Assembly (NCBI RefSeq): GCF_005860805.1
Contig: NZ_VCEJ01000009.1
Span: forward strand, 1 to 64,000
DNA length: 64,000 bases
Direction of reading: 5' to 3'
Source of the DNA: Dyadobacter luticola
GTDB taxonomy: Bacteria; Bacteroidota; Bacteroidia; Cytophagales; Spirosomataceae
Notes under the pieces: generated by a model
The model's database searches: none
The model's input: the letters and a program-made list of their open reading frames with translations, nothing else
Told to the model about the DNA's origin: nothing
Program-made: the position numbers and the translations under genes
Shown: positions 15,385-24,424 of the stretch, piece by piece
Numbering within the stretch: the first letter of the stretch is position 1
Layout: each line of letters starts with the position of its first letter

Positions 15385-15726
15385 TTACCTGGTTCCTGAT
15401 TTTTTTGGCTTGTGTTTTTTCATGTCCATGTCCATCTTACCCATTTTCCCATCCATATCGACCATTTCTCCTTCTTTTAGCGGCTTGTTGGTACCATCCT
15501 TCATCATTACGGTGCCATCTTTCATAATCATTGTTCCGTTTTTCAACGTCATATCCTCAGTCATTGCAGTCATCTCACCGCCTTTCATAACCATCATTTT
15601 TCCATCGTGCATCATTACACAATCTTTCATAGATGCATGCATCTTGTCCATTTTCTTTTCTTTATCCTGTGCATATACACTAAAGGAAAAAAGAACTGCT
15701 ACCATTAAGGCAAGTAATTTTTTCAT
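15385..15726 (-). CDS. DUF6799 Met-rich secreted protein
   Basis: A 113-residue protein with a clear signal peptide (M-K-K-L-L-A-L-M-V-A-V-L-F-S-F, cut near V-Y-A-Q). The mature part is exceptionally rich in Met, Lys, Asp and Gly, in repeats like M-M-V-M-K-G-G-E-M and G-T-V-M-M-K-D-G-T, which defines the DUF6799 family. Methionine clusters in periplasmic proteins of copper loci usually bind Cu(I) or Ag(I), so a metal buffer is likely here (inference). It is downstream of the BNR-repeat gene and on the same strand, next to the long copper operon. Confidence 0.88.
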   Translation of the reverse strand: MKKLLALMVAVLFSFSVYAQDKEKKMDKMHASMKDCVMMHDGKMMVMKGGEMTAMTEDMTLKNGTMIMKDGTVMMKDGTNKPLKEGEMVDMDGKMGKMDMDMKKHKPKKSGTR

Positions 15727-15809
15727 TGTTTTCGGTGGTTAAAATTTATATTGGAATAGTGCTCAATAAGTATGCCAATGATTCTCTACTGATTCTCTAC
15801 AATCATAAT

Positions 15810-16907
15810 TTATAATACAATGGGCTTTACCAAAATCTGGCCATCACGTTCAAAAACACAAAGTGAGGTCTTTTTATCAGCCATCATGGCAAGTTTGGGA
15901 TATTGACCCTTACCTATCGAAACGGCTTTTTGCCCATCGGTGGCGCGAAATTGAATAGCCCCATCCTGTTGCCAGGCAATCGCAGGCCCTTTGCCAGTTT
16001 GCAAAATTACAGGGGTACGGCCAACTCCCAGTTTTACTTCCGGCTTTTCAGGCTCGGCTACATAGACTTCCAGTTGGCGCCTCCAGACCGTGGTAACTCT
16101 CCCATTCTCATCAGCTGCCAAGTCGCCGCCATCCATAGGACAGCCATCAATCATAAAGTCCCCTGTTCCAAGTTTTTGGGCTTTACCAAAATGCTTGCCA
16201 TTGTCCTTTGAGCTGATCAGGTACATGTTTCGGGCCCCATCGAGCTTATTTCGGAACATAACGTACATACTGCCGTTTTGATCAAAAGAAACGGATGGCT
16301 TACAGCAGTCACAAATGCCTTTCTGCTCTCCCTGATAAATTAATTGATTTTTTTCCCAGGTTAATCCGCCATCTTCGGAAAGTGATCCATATAGATTATT
16401 GTTGCCCAGCCGCGTATCCAGCCAGACAGTATATACATCGTTGCCCTTACCGGCACCTAGTCCAGAAAGAGCTTCCTTGGCGGTTGTATCCGCATCATTG
16501 ATTTTCACCGGGGCAGACCATTGATTATCTGAATTGGAAAGTCGCATTGCAAATAAATCACCATGATGGTCACCAACTGTAACAACTGTATAGTCATTTG
16601 TTGTTGTGATCTGCGGTCCCCTGCCCATCCCAAGGCCCATTTTGGAAAAGCTGCCTAACTGGGTAGGTTTGGAAAAGGATTTTCCCCCATCATTTGATGA
16701 TACAAAATACAGGTCCCGCTGATCCCCATTTTTGACTCCATATACAATCCGGACCGTTCCATTTTGATCAATAGCTATTTCTGGCTGACTGCCCATACCT
16801 AAATTATATTCAGCATCCGCCCGCCCAGGTTCGGGCAGATCTGTTTGAAAAATCAGAAAGACGGGAAGGGCAATCAAAAGTCCGAGCTTTGCTAAAAATA
16901 TATTCAT
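15810..16907 (-). CDS. BNR/sialidase-like beta-propeller, exported
   Basis: A 365-residue protein with an N-terminal hydrophobic signal segment and several BNR-type (Asp-box) repeats: S-S-N-D-G-G-K-S-F, S-E-D-G-G-L-T-W and S-S-K-D-N-G-K-H-F. That predicts a six-bladed propeller. True sialidase catalytic residues cannot be confirmed and a glycosidase role seems unlikely given the setting. It has a C-D-C-C motif (Cys199, 201, 202) and Cys256 in D-G-C-P-M-D-G, which would make a soft-metal site on the propeller (inference). It is divergent from the copper operon and shares a 151-base promoter gap with it, so it is probably copper-regulated. Confidence 0.8.
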   Translation of the reverse strand: MNIFLAKLGLLIALPVFLIFQTDLPEPGRADAEYNLGMGSQPEIAIDQNGTVRIVYGVKNGDQRDLYFVSSNDGGKSFSKPTQLGSFSKMGLGMGRGPQITTTNDYTVVTVGDHHGDLFAMRLSNSDNQWSAPVKINDADTTAKEALSGLGAGKGNDVYTVWLDTRLGNNNLYGSLSEDGGLTWEKNQLIYQGEQKGICDCCKPSVSFDQNGSMYVMFRNKLDGARNMYLISSKDNGKHFGKAQKLGTGDFMIDGCPMDGGDLAADENGRVTTVWRRQLEVYVAEPEKPEVKLGVGRTPVILQTGKGPAIAWQQDGAIQFRATDGQKAVSIGKGQYPKLAMMADKKTSLCVFERDGQILVKPIVL

Positions 16908-17058
16908 GGTTGATATTTGCTTAATTTTTACCTAAATTAGTAAGAACTTACAGGTGATATTGGTTAATGCTTGTCAATCCAAAAATTATGTAAGTCTGAC
17001 CCACAATTGTATAATGAAGTAAGATAAATATTTTCAAGCTTTGCACTTTGAGTCCATC

Positions 17059-17460
17059 ATGAAAAAGCTTACTGTACTTTTCTTGACCTTTCTATACCTG
17101 GGTACTGCAACCGGTGTTACCTTACACCTGCATTACTGCATGGGGGAAGTGGTCAATTTGGAGGTTACAAAAGCAGATCAGGGGCACTGTGAAAATTGTG
17201 GGATGGATAAAAACAAGTCCACAAAAAACGGGTGCTGCAAAGACGAGTTTAAAAAAGTAAAGACCGACGATTCCTACAAACTGACAGATAATACGCTCAG
17301 TAACCCATTGCTTTCTGTGGCAATGTTAAATAAAGGGGTAACATATGATTTTCTGGCAGCATCTTACCCGAATGTTTTTGGGACGAGCAATCAAAGTAAT
17401 GCCCCTCCCCGAAGTAAACCAGTCCCGGTTTATATTCTGCACTGCAGTTATCTGATTTAA
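17059..17460 (+). CDS. HYC_CC_PP family exported protein
   Basis: A 133-residue protein with a signal peptide (M-K-K-L-T-V-L-F-L-T-F-L-Y-L), followed by the family-naming motifs H-Y-C-M-G, then G-C-C-K-D-E and late A-P-P-R. Other cysteines (G-H-C-E-N-C-G) add to a likely periplasmic metal-binding site. The family is widespread in Bacteroidota beside copper and heavy-metal efflux genes, but its biochemical role is not established. The ATG at 17059 is preferred to an upstream TTG because it places the signal peptide at the N-terminus. It heads the long plus-strand copper run. Confidence 0.88.
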   Translation: MKKLTVLFLTFLYLGTATGVTLHLHYCMGEVVNLEVTKADQGHCENCGMDKNKSTKNGCCKDEFKKVKTDDSYKLTDNTLSNPLLSVAMLNKGVTYDFLAASYPNVFGTSNQSNAPPRSKPVPVYILHCSYLI

Positions 17461-17568
17461 AATTTCGTGTCCTTTCTGTGCCAGGCAAATCTATTTGCCG
17501 GGCTCTTTGTGTTGCACTCCTGTCAGCACTGATTAATCTTTCTTTCAATTTATTAACACACAAAGTCT

Positions 17569-18636
17569 ATGCTACGCATTACCTATGGCGCAGTGCTGCT
17601 GCTTGCTATCACCTCATTTTCTGCCTGTCGTAAACATGTTATGGATGATATGCCCATGGAAGAGAATATCGATTATCCCGCTGCTTATGTGGTCAATGGA
17701 GAAGATGCCACGGTTTCTGTGATCCGGCTATCGGATCAAAAAGTTTCCGAGACTTTGGATCTGATGACCGGTTCTATGGGAATGGCAATGTGGCCACATC
17801 ACATCTATCACCTGCAAAGTTTAGGTGAGCATAGGCTGACTGTTGCAGTTCCTGGAATGGATTTGAGCGCTGGCCATGCAGGAGGCATGGAAGGCATGAC
17901 AGGGAGGGTGCTTGTTTTGGATGCGGTAAAGGGTACTGTTTTGAAAGATCTGGAAGTACCCGTCATGAACCACAACGCAGTATATTCTCCTGATGGCAAA
18001 GAGATCTGGACTTCCCAAATGGAAATGGAAGGAAAAGTGCTTGTCTACGACGCAGCTACCTACTCCTTGAAAAATACAATCCCTGTGGGTATGGAGCCCG
18101 CAGAAGTGACATTTTCTTCAGATGGTTCCAAGGTCTACGTAGCCAATAGTGGCGATGATAATGTCTCAGTGATCAATCCTTCCAGCAAAGCCGTAACAGC
18201 AACGATCTCAGTTGGCGACAACCCGGTCGCTGCATGGATAGGTTACGACAGGAAAATGTATGTGGACAACGAAGAAGGCCAAAGCATCAGTGTCATTGAT
18301 ATTGCAACAGATAAGGTTATTCAGACGATCGCGCTTGGTTTTATGCCGGGCAGTGCCGCACATCTAGCTAAAAAAGAAGAATTATGGGTCACCGATCCGG
18401 ACAATGGAAAGGTGCATTTCTGGAAATGGGACGGCGCTATGAAAGAATGGATGCATGCCGGGGTCTTTGATACTGCGGCTGGCGCACATGCTGTTGGCTT
18501 TACCGCGGATGGCAATACGGCTTACGTAACCAATCAAATGGCACAAAGTGTTTCAGTTATCAATACGCTCAGCCATACCAAGATCAAGGATATCGCTGTG
18601 GGCAAAAAGCCGAACGGAATCGTATTGAAGCAATGA
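17569..18636 (+). CDS. YncE-like beta-propeller lipoprotein
   Basis: A 355-residue lipoprotein: a short signal ends in T-S-F-S-A-C with Cys20 as lipid site. The rest is a seven-bladed propeller of the YncE/cytochrome-d1-like type, with repeated units such as V-Y-V-A-N-S-G-D-D-N-V-S-V-I-N, V-D-N-E-E-G-Q-S-I-S-V-I-D and A-Y-V-T-N-Q-M-A-Q-S-V-S-V-I-N. Met/His-containing segments (M-A-M-W-P-H-H and G-H-A-G-G-M-E-G-M) suggest copper contacts (inference). No heme-binding motif is present. Propellers of this kind often accompany periplasmic copper resistance genes; the exact role is unknown. Confidence 0.85.
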   Translation: MLRITYGAVLLLAITSFSACRKHVMDDMPMEENIDYPAAYVVNGEDATVSVIRLSDQKVSETLDLMTGSMGMAMWPHHIYHLQSLGEHRLTVAVPGMDLSAGHAGGMEGMTGRVLVLDAVKGTVLKDLEVPVMNHNAVYSPDGKEIWTSQMEMEGKVLVYDAATYSLKNTIPVGMEPAEVTFSSDGSKVYVANSGDDNVSVINPSSKAVTATISVGDNPVAAWIGYDRKMYVDNEEGQSISVIDIATDKVIQTIALGFMPGSAAHLAKKEELWVTDPDNGKVHFWKWDGAMKEWMHAGVFDTAAGAHAVGFTADGNTAYVTNQMAQSVSVINTLSHTKIKDIAVGKKPNGIVLKQ

Positions 18637-18669
18637 TCAAATATATTTTAACCATAACTAAATAAAACA

Positions 18670-19221
18670 ATGAAACCATTTAATAAAATATCCGCTCTGC
18701 TCTTTGTAGCAATCTTTGCCTTCCCTGCTATGCTGCTTGCCCAATCCAATTACAAGCAGCCGATGAGCATTGCCAGAGACGGTATGATCACTGATGCAGG
18801 CGGGGCTACCATCGGCTCAGTTACAAAAGACAAGATTGTAAAGGACTACCAGGGTCATAAAGTGGCATTCGTGGATGGAGAAGGCAATTTGGTTGATGCC
18901 CATACCAATAAAAAAATGGGACGGATGGGTAAAGATGGGAAAACCTATTACAATGCAAATGGTGAGATATACCTTACCGTAAAAGACAAAGGTGAAACCT
19001 GTGAGATTTACGACGCATCAGGGAAGAAGATCGGGGATGTACATTCCAGTTATAAAGGCATGGCTTGCTCGCTGCATTGTTTTGAAAATGGCCTGGATGC
19101 CAACATGAAGAAAAAGCCTGTCTCGACGGCAGCAGCCTATGCCTGCCCAATGCACCCGGAGGTCACTGGAAAAGAAGGGGAAACCTGCTCAAAATGCCAT
19201 ATGAAGCTGGTCAAAAAGTAG
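18670..19221 (+). CDS. Periplasmic protein with heavy-metal-binding domain
   Basis: A 183-residue protein with a signal peptide ending M-L-L-A-Q. Residues ~30-140 contain repeated short glycine-turn strands (G-M-I-T-D-A-G-G-A-T-I-G, D-A-S-G-K-K-I-G-D-V) of unknown fold. The C-terminal ~28 residues are a heavy-metal-binding domain: Y-A-C-P-M-H-P-E-V-T-G-K, then C-S-K-C-H-M-K-L. This Cys/Met/His module recurs in both adaptor proteins of this operon and in copper ATPases elsewhere, so the protein is a likely periplasmic copper or silver carrier. It lies 33 bases after the propeller gene. Confidence 0.85.
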   Translation: MKPFNKISALLFVAIFAFPAMLLAQSNYKQPMSIARDGMITDAGGATIGSVTKDKIVKDYQGHKVAFVDGEGNLVDAHTNKKMGRMGKDGKTYYNANGEIYLTVKDKGETCEIYDASGKKIGDVHSSYKGMACSLHCFENGLDANMKKKPVSTAAAYACPMHPEVTGKEGETCSKCHMKLVKK

Positions 19222-19256
19222 GATCTGAGATACATTCATTTTAACAGATATTTCTA

Positions 19257-19922
19257 ATGAAGTCAATTACAAAAGTAGCCCTTCTGCTGACATGCTTGTT
19301 GCTGCTGGCTGGTGCATCTTTATTCGCCCACAATGGAAAAAAGCACGGTAAGGCTAAGGTCGACTCGGTCCAGTCGGCTACACCTACACTGCAACACGAG
19401 CATGGTGCGCATGATAGCACAGCCATGCAAGCGGCTATGAGCCCGGATAGTGATCATCAGCATGGCCTTGGCGAGTTTCCGACACTGCACCCCTTAGTGG
19501 TCCACTTTCCAATCGTTCTTTTGATTGTTGCAGCACTTCTACAATGGGTAGGCCTTTTTTTTTATAAAAAAGAGATCACAACAGTGGCATGGGCACTTTT
19601 ACTGCTTGGCTTTATCGGCGCTTACGCATCATCGACCTGGTTTCATGCGCATACCGCGCAGCTGGCACCAGCTATTCAAGCTATACTCGAAGAGCATGAG
19701 AAGTATGCATCTTACACACAGTGGCTGTCAGGGATAGCCCTGCTGGTACAGTCTGTCAACATATTTTTCCTGAAAAGAAATCTGTGGGTTAACGTTTCTA
19801 TGGCCATCGTCATGAGTGCAGCCGCATTCTTTGTGGCCTATACCGGTCATCATGGTGCGGAACTGGTCCATAAGCACGGTATTGGGGCAAAAGGCTATTT
19901 ACTCGAACAACATAATCATTAA
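19257..19922 (+). CDS. DUF2231 membrane protein with His-rich N-terminal region
   Basis: A 221-residue protein. It begins with a signal/anchor helix (M-K-S-I-T-K-V-A-L-L-L-T-C-L), then a His-rich periplasmic stretch (H-G-K-K-H-G-K, H-E-H-G-A-H, D-H-Q-H-G) and a four-helix membrane domain that starts L-H-P-L-V-V-H-F-P-I-V-L-L, the DUF2231 signature. The late residues G-H-H-G-A-E-L-V-H-K-H-G add more histidines. DUF2231 proteins are thought to be membrane partners of metal or heme proteins, but function is not known. The clusters of His suggest it handles copper at the membrane face before the Cus pump. Confidence 0.85.
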   Translation: MKSITKVALLLTCLLLLAGASLFAHNGKKHGKAKVDSVQSATPTLQHEHGAHDSTAMQAAMSPDSDHQHGLGEFPTLHPLVVHFPIVLLIVAALLQWVGLFFYKKEITTVAWALLLLGFIGAYASSTWFHAHTAQLAPAIQAILEEHEKYASYTQWLSGIALLVQSVNIFFLKRNLWVNVSMAIVMSAAAFFVAYTGHHGAELVHKHGIGAKGYLLEQHNH

Positions 19923-19957
19923 ATCAGGGCCTGTTAAGGGTAAAATACAGAAATTGT

Positions 19958-21253
19958 ATGGTACATCGCATTATAGGATGGTCGCTACATAACCGGTTCA
20001 TTGTACTGGTCTTATCGGCAGCACTGCTCATATGGGGCGTGTTTGCCGTTAAGAAAAACCCGATTGACGCCATTCCTGATTTATCGGAAAACCAGGTAAT
20101 TGTTTTTACCGAGTGGATGGGGCGGGGGCCGCAATTAATTGAAGATCAAATTACGTACCCATTGGTTACCAATCTTCAAGGGCTTCCCAAGATTAAATAT
20201 GTACGCGGGACTTCCATGTTTGGGATGAGTTTTATCTATGTCATCTTCAATGATGATGTAGACGTATATTGGGGACGTGAGCGCGTTCTGGAGCGGCTGA
20301 GTACGGTATCCAGATCGCTGCCAACGGGTGTCAGCCCACAGCTTGGTCCTGATGGAACAGGCGTAGGACATATCCTTTGGTACACGCTGGATGCCCCTGA
20401 AATGGATTTAGGCGAACAAAGGGCTTTGCAGGACTGGTATATCAAATTCGCTTTGCAAAATGTGGAAGGGGTAAGCGAAATTGCTTCCTTTGGTGGTTTC
20501 CAGAAACAATACCAAATCACGGTAGATCCTAATAAGCTCCTTTACTACCGCTTATCTATACCACAGGTAATGAGCGCGGTCCGCTTGAACAACAATGAAT
20601 CCGGAGGAAGGAAATTTGAATTAAGTGATATAGGCTACATCATCAAGACGTCTGGGTACCTCCAATCCATCGAGGAAATTGAGAATATACCAATCAAAAA
20701 CCAAGGCAGTATACCCATCAGGGTTTCTGATATAGCTTCTGTGCAGATGACGGGTGAAACCCGGCTGGGTATTTTTGACCAGGATGGGGAAGGCGAACGG
20801 GTAGGCGGCATTGTAGTGATGCGTTACGGTGAAAATGCAGCAGCTGTCATTGAGAAAGTGAAAGCAAAAATGAGCGAAGCTGCCAAAGGGTTTCCGAAAG
20901 GTGTAAAATTTGATATTGTTTATGACCGTGGAGAGCTGATCCAGGAATCGGTTGATTCTATCAAGCACACCTTAATAGAGGAAATGATCGTAGTATCACT
21001 GGTGGTAATTATTTTTCTTTTTCACTGGCGCAGTGCATTGAGCATCATCATCCAGATTCCCATTACCCTTGCTGCCAGTTTCATTTTACTGAATGCCTTT
21101 GGTATCTCATCCAACATCATGTCCTTAACAGGAATTGCCCTGGCTATCGGCGTAATCGTCGACAACGGCATCATTATGAGCGAAAATGCCTATAAGCATC
21201 TTTCTCAGCGGTATGAGCAGTGGCAGCAGGAGCAGAAAACAACATCATTATGA
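19958..21253 (+). CDS. cusA: CusA-type RND pump, N-terminal half (split gene)
   Basis: A 431-residue protein matching the first ~430 residues of HME-RND pumps (CusA/CzcA, normally ~1040 residues). It contains TM1 (F-I-V-L-V-L-S-A-A-L-L-I-W-G-V), the first porter domain with N-P-I-D-A-I-P-D-L-S-E-N-Q-V, and TM2-4 (ending A-I-G-V-I-V-D-N-G-I-I-M-S-E-N), where the acidic residue belongs to the proton relay. It stops in the cytoplasmic loop before TM5. The TGA stop overlaps the next ATG (ATGA, 21250-21253), so the second half could be translated by coupling. Alternatively one base change split a once-continuous gene. The proton-driven complex would expel Cu(I)/Ag(I) from the periplasm. Confidence 0.88.
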   Translation: MVHRIIGWSLHNRFIVLVLSAALLIWGVFAVKKNPIDAIPDLSENQVIVFTEWMGRGPQLIEDQITYPLVTNLQGLPKIKYVRGTSMFGMSFIYVIFNDDVDVYWGRERVLERLSTVSRSLPTGVSPQLGPDGTGVGHILWYTLDAPEMDLGEQRALQDWYIKFALQNVEGVSEIASFGGFQKQYQITVDPNKLLYYRLSIPQVMSAVRLNNNESGGRKFELSDIGYIIKTSGYLQSIEEIENIPIKNQGSIPIRVSDIASVQMTGETRLGIFDQDGEGERVGGIVVMRYGENAAAVIEKVKAKMSEAAKGFPKGVKFDIVYDRGELIQESVDSIKHTLIEEMIVVSLVVIIFLFHWRSALSIIIQIPITLAASFILLNAFGISSNIMSLTGIALAIGVIVDNGIIMSENAYKHLSQRYEQWQQEQKTTSL

Positions 21254-23184
21254 AATGGTTTAAGAAAAGAAAAGATAAACGGCCTGAGTGGATCTCTGAA
21301 CAGGAGCGCCTGGCAATTATTGAAAAATCAAGTAAGCAGGTATCCCGGGGGGTGTTTTTTGCAACGGTCATTATTATTACCTCATTTCTTCCCGTATTTA
21401 TGCTGACAGGGCAGGAAGGTAAGCTATTCCACCCCCTAGCTTATACGAAAACGTTTATTTTGATCGTGGACGCTCTGCTGGTTATTACCCTGGCGCCGGT
21501 ATTAATATCTTTTATCATGAAAGGCAAGTTCCGGCCCGATCATGCTAACCCTGTAAACAGGATCCTTGAGCGTGTTTATGAGCCGGTCATAAGGGGTGTT
21601 TTGAAATGGCGTAAAACCACCCTGGCTATTAACATCATGGCACTTTTGATTACTATACCGCTGCTAGCCAGTCTAGGATCGGAGTTTATGCCGCCGCTGG
21701 ATGAACAAAGTATCCTTTTTATGCCTATAACGCTGCCAGATATCTCAAATTCGGAAGCCAAAAGAATCCTGCAGGTTCAGGATAAAATCATTAAATCAGT
21801 ACCTGAGGTTGATAAGGTATTAGGTAAGGCGGGAAGGGCAAGTACTGCCACTGACAATTCCCCGATCAGCATGATTGAGACGATCATCAAACTGAAACCA
21901 AAGTCAGAGTGGCGAGCCGGGATTACAAAAAAAGATATTATTACCGAGCTTGATGCCAAGCTTCAGATACCGGGCGTGATCAACGGCTGGACACAGCCTA
22001 TTGTCAACCGGATCAATATGCTTTCAACTGGAATTCGTACAGATGTAGGAATAAAAGTCTATGGCCAGAATCTGGACACCATCGCTAATGTATCTGAAAG
22101 GGTCAAAAAAACACTGGAAGGCACAGCAGGTATCAGTGATCTTTACGTAGAGCCAGTAACAGGTGGTAAATACCTGGCTATCAACCCAAGAAGGGAAGAT
22201 CTTAGCCGTTACGGGCTCAGCGTTGATGATGTAAACCAGGCTGTTGAATTCGCGTTAGGGGGCTCTCCGATCGGGAACACGATCGAAGGTAGAAAGCGGT
22301 TTTCTATCAGCGTCAGGCTCGCCCAGAATTACCGTAACAGTGTAGAAACCATCAAAAGGCTTCCGTTGATGTCTGCCTCCATGGGGGAAGTACCCTTGTC
22401 AGCCGTAGCTGATGTCGTCTTCGAGAACGGCCCTCCAATGATCGCTTCGGAGAACGCGATGCTTCGTGGCGCGGTATTGTTCAATGTTCGCGACCGGGAC
22501 CTTGGGGGGACTGTCCAGGAAGCCATAGAAAAGATCAGTAAAACAAATGGCGTACTTCCACCGGGTTATTATTTGGAATGGAGCGGGCAGTATGAAAACC
22601 TGATCCGTGGGCAGCAGACGCTTCTGTGGATTGCGCCAATCGTGCTGCTGATCATTTTCTTTTCGCTGTATTTTGCTTTTCATTCCCTTCGGGAAGCATT
22701 TTTAAGCCTGATCACAGTCCCTTTTGCTTTGATTGGTGGGGCTTATATGATTTATTTCTGGGGAGTCAACCTCTCTGTGGCAGTAGCGGTGGGCTTCATT
22801 GCCCTGTTTGGCATTGCCGTAGAAACCGGTATCGTTATGGTCATCTATCTAAATGATGCCATGCAGCAGCTAGTCAATAAAAAAGGAAACTCTGGTGAAT
22901 CAATTACTAAAGAGGACCTGCGCGAGTATGTAATCCATGGGGCCGTAAAACGTCTGCGCCCCAAGCTGATGACCGTGTGTGTATCGCTTTTTGGATTGGT
23001 GCCCGTACTTTGGGCGAATGGAGTTGGAACGGATGTGATGCAGCCTATCGTGCTGCCGATGATCGGAGGCGTGCTTACATCATCTACGCACATCTTACTG
23101 GTAACACCACTGATATTTTTAATGACAAAGGAGTATGAGCTACGTAAATACGGAAAACTACAAATCCATGATACACAACACTAA
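21250..23184 (+). CDS. cusA: CusA-type RND pump, C-terminal half (split gene)
   Basis: A 644-residue protein starting M-K-W-F-K-K-R-K-D-K that supplies TM5 onward (S-R-G-V-F-F-A-T-V-I-I-I-T-S-F-L-P), the second porter domain and TM7-12. In the porter, I-N-M-L-S-T-G-I keeps the methionine of the CusA metal site and L-M-S-A-S-M-G-E keeps another, while the third position (G-G-S-P-I-G) is Pro in place of Met; this favours Cu/Ag over Zn/Co. The frame is open 30 bases upstream of this ATG with an alternative start at 21220, but the ATGA overlap is the natural one. The end overlaps the TolC gene by 17 bases. Together with the first half it makes a full-length pump. Confidence 0.88.
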   Translation: MKWFKKRKDKRPEWISEQERLAIIEKSSKQVSRGVFFATVIIITSFLPVFMLTGQEGKLFHPLAYTKTFILIVDALLVITLAPVLISFIMKGKFRPDHANPVNRILERVYEPVIRGVLKWRKTTLAINIMALLITIPLLASLGSEFMPPLDEQSILFMPITLPDISNSEAKRILQVQDKIIKSVPEVDKVLGKAGRASTATDNSPISMIETIIKLKPKSEWRAGITKKDIITELDAKLQIPGVINGWTQPIVNRINMLSTGIRTDVGIKVYGQNLDTIANVSERVKKTLEGTAGISDLYVEPVTGGKYLAINPRREDLSRYGLSVDDVNQAVEFALGGSPIGNTIEGRKRFSISVRLAQNYRNSVETIKRLPLMSASMGEVPLSAVADVVFENGPPMIASENAMLRGAVLFNVRDRDLGGTVQEAIEKISKTNGVLPPGYYLEWSGQYENLIRGQQTLLWIAPIVLLIIFFSLYFAFHSLREAFLSLITVPFALIGGAYMIYFWGVNLSVAVAVGFIALFGIAVETGIVMVIYLNDAMQQLVNKKGNSGESITKEDLREYVIHGAVKRLRPKLMTVCVSLFGLVPVLWANGVGTDVMQPIVLPMIGGVLTSSTHILLVTPLIFLMTKEYELRKYGKLQIHDTQH

Positions 23185-24424
23185 TTATGTGAAATGGTTA
23201 ATCGTGTTTCTGCTGCCGCTTACTACCTGGGCACAGCAGCAACCGGTACTTAGGCTAGATACGATTTTACAACGCATTGATAACAATAACCTAATGCTTC
23301 AGTCTTATGGACTCAAAGCGGACAGTTACAAACATAGCGGTGATGCAGCTACGGCATGGATGCCTCCCATGATTGGGCTGGGGACTTTTATGACCCCCTA
23401 CCCCAATCAAATGATCATGGAATCGCGTGATAAGGGAAACCTGATGCTGCAGATTGAGCAGGATATACCTAACCTGTCCAAGCTGAATGCAAAAAGAAGA
23501 TATATCGCTTCCCAAGGCAATGTCGAAAGGGCCAACCGAGATATTACCCTCAATGCTTATAAGGCCCAGGCAAAGCGGCTTTATTTCAACTGGCTTATTG
23601 CCCGGCAGCGTGTAGGTGTACTAGAAGAGAATGAGAAAATCATGGTAATGATGAAGAAGATTGAAGAAGTCAGGTATCCCTATAACCAGTCACAACTCGG
23701 AGGGGTTTACCGGGCAGAATCGAAAATCCTGGAAAACCAGAATATGATCCGTATGCAGGAAGGTACTATTGGGAAGGCAAGAGGATGGCTTAATAGCCTC
23801 ATGAATGTAGCTGGCAACCAATACTTTGAGATTGACACCACGTACATCCCCTCCTTTCGGGCAGCCATGCACTACGATACCGCTTCACTTGCTGAGCTGC
23901 GAATGGACGTCTTTAAAATGAATGAAAGTATCAAATCAATGCAGCTGAATATTGAAAGCATGAAACAACAGAAAAAGCCGGATTTTAAAATCCGCTTTGA
24001 CCATATGTACCCGCTCGACGCAATGATGCCTAATGCTTACAGCGTGATGGGAATGCTTAGTATCCCTATTGCCCCCTGGTCATCTAAAATGTACAAATCC
24101 GATATCAAAGGCATGCAGCTCAGCATCCAAGGAATGCAAAAGGAGCGTTCGGCGATGCTGGTAGAAACCCAGGGAATGCTTTATGGCATGCAATCAGAGA
24201 TCGAGTCTATGCAGACCAGGGTCAGCACGATGCAAGAAAAAATCATCCCGGCCCTTCAAAAGGCGATGGACGCTTACTTTGCCAATTATCAGGAAAATAA
24301 AGCGCAGCTGCCTGTTGTGATAGACGCCTGGGAAGCCTTGACAATGATGCAAATGAATGTGCTTGACGAGAAATTGAAATTGTACGAAATGATCGTGGAC
24401 TATGAGAAAGAACTATATCGGTAG
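23168..24424 (+). CDS. cusC: TolC-family outer-membrane channel (CusC-like)
   Basis: A 418-residue protein with a signal peptide (W-L-I-V-F-L-L-P-L-T-T-W-A-Q) starting at M-I-H-N-T-N-Y. It is mostly long amphipathic coiled-coil helices with heptads, typical of TolC/CusC barrels, and is unusually rich in methionine (M-M-K-K-I-E-E-V, M-Q-L-N-I-E-S-M, M-Y-G-M-Q-S-E-I-E-S-M), fitting a copper/silver channel. It would form the trimeric exit duct of the Cus pump. The upstream overlap with cusA and downstream overlap of 23 bases with the first adaptor gene imply tight coupling. An in-frame ATG at 23135 is possible but would put polar residues before the signal peptide. Confidence 0.87.
   Translation: MIHNTNYVKWLIVFLLPLTTWAQQQPVLRLDTILQRIDNNNLMLQSYGLKADSYKHSGDAATAWMPPMIGLGTFMTPYPNQMIMESRDKGNLMLQIEQDIPNLSKLNAKRRYIASQGNVERANRDITLNAYKAQAKRLYFNWLIARQRVGVLEENEKIMVMMKKIEEVRYPYNQSQLGGVYRAESKILENQNMIRMQEGTIGKARGWLNSLMNVAGNQYFEIDTTYIPSFRAAMHYDTASLAELRMDVFKMNESIKSMQLNIESMKQQKKPDFKIRFDHMYPLDAMMPNAYSVMGMLSIPIAPWSSKMYKSDIKGMQLSIQGMQKERSAMLVETQGMLYGMQSEIESMQTRVSTMQEKIIPALQKAMDAYFANYQENKAQLPVVIDAWEALTMMQMNVLDEKLKLYEMIVDYEKELYR

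Noticed and set aside
15810..16907. Reading the BNR protein as a true sialidase
   Set aside because: Catalytic residues cannot be confirmed, and the Cys motif with copper neighbours suggests another role.
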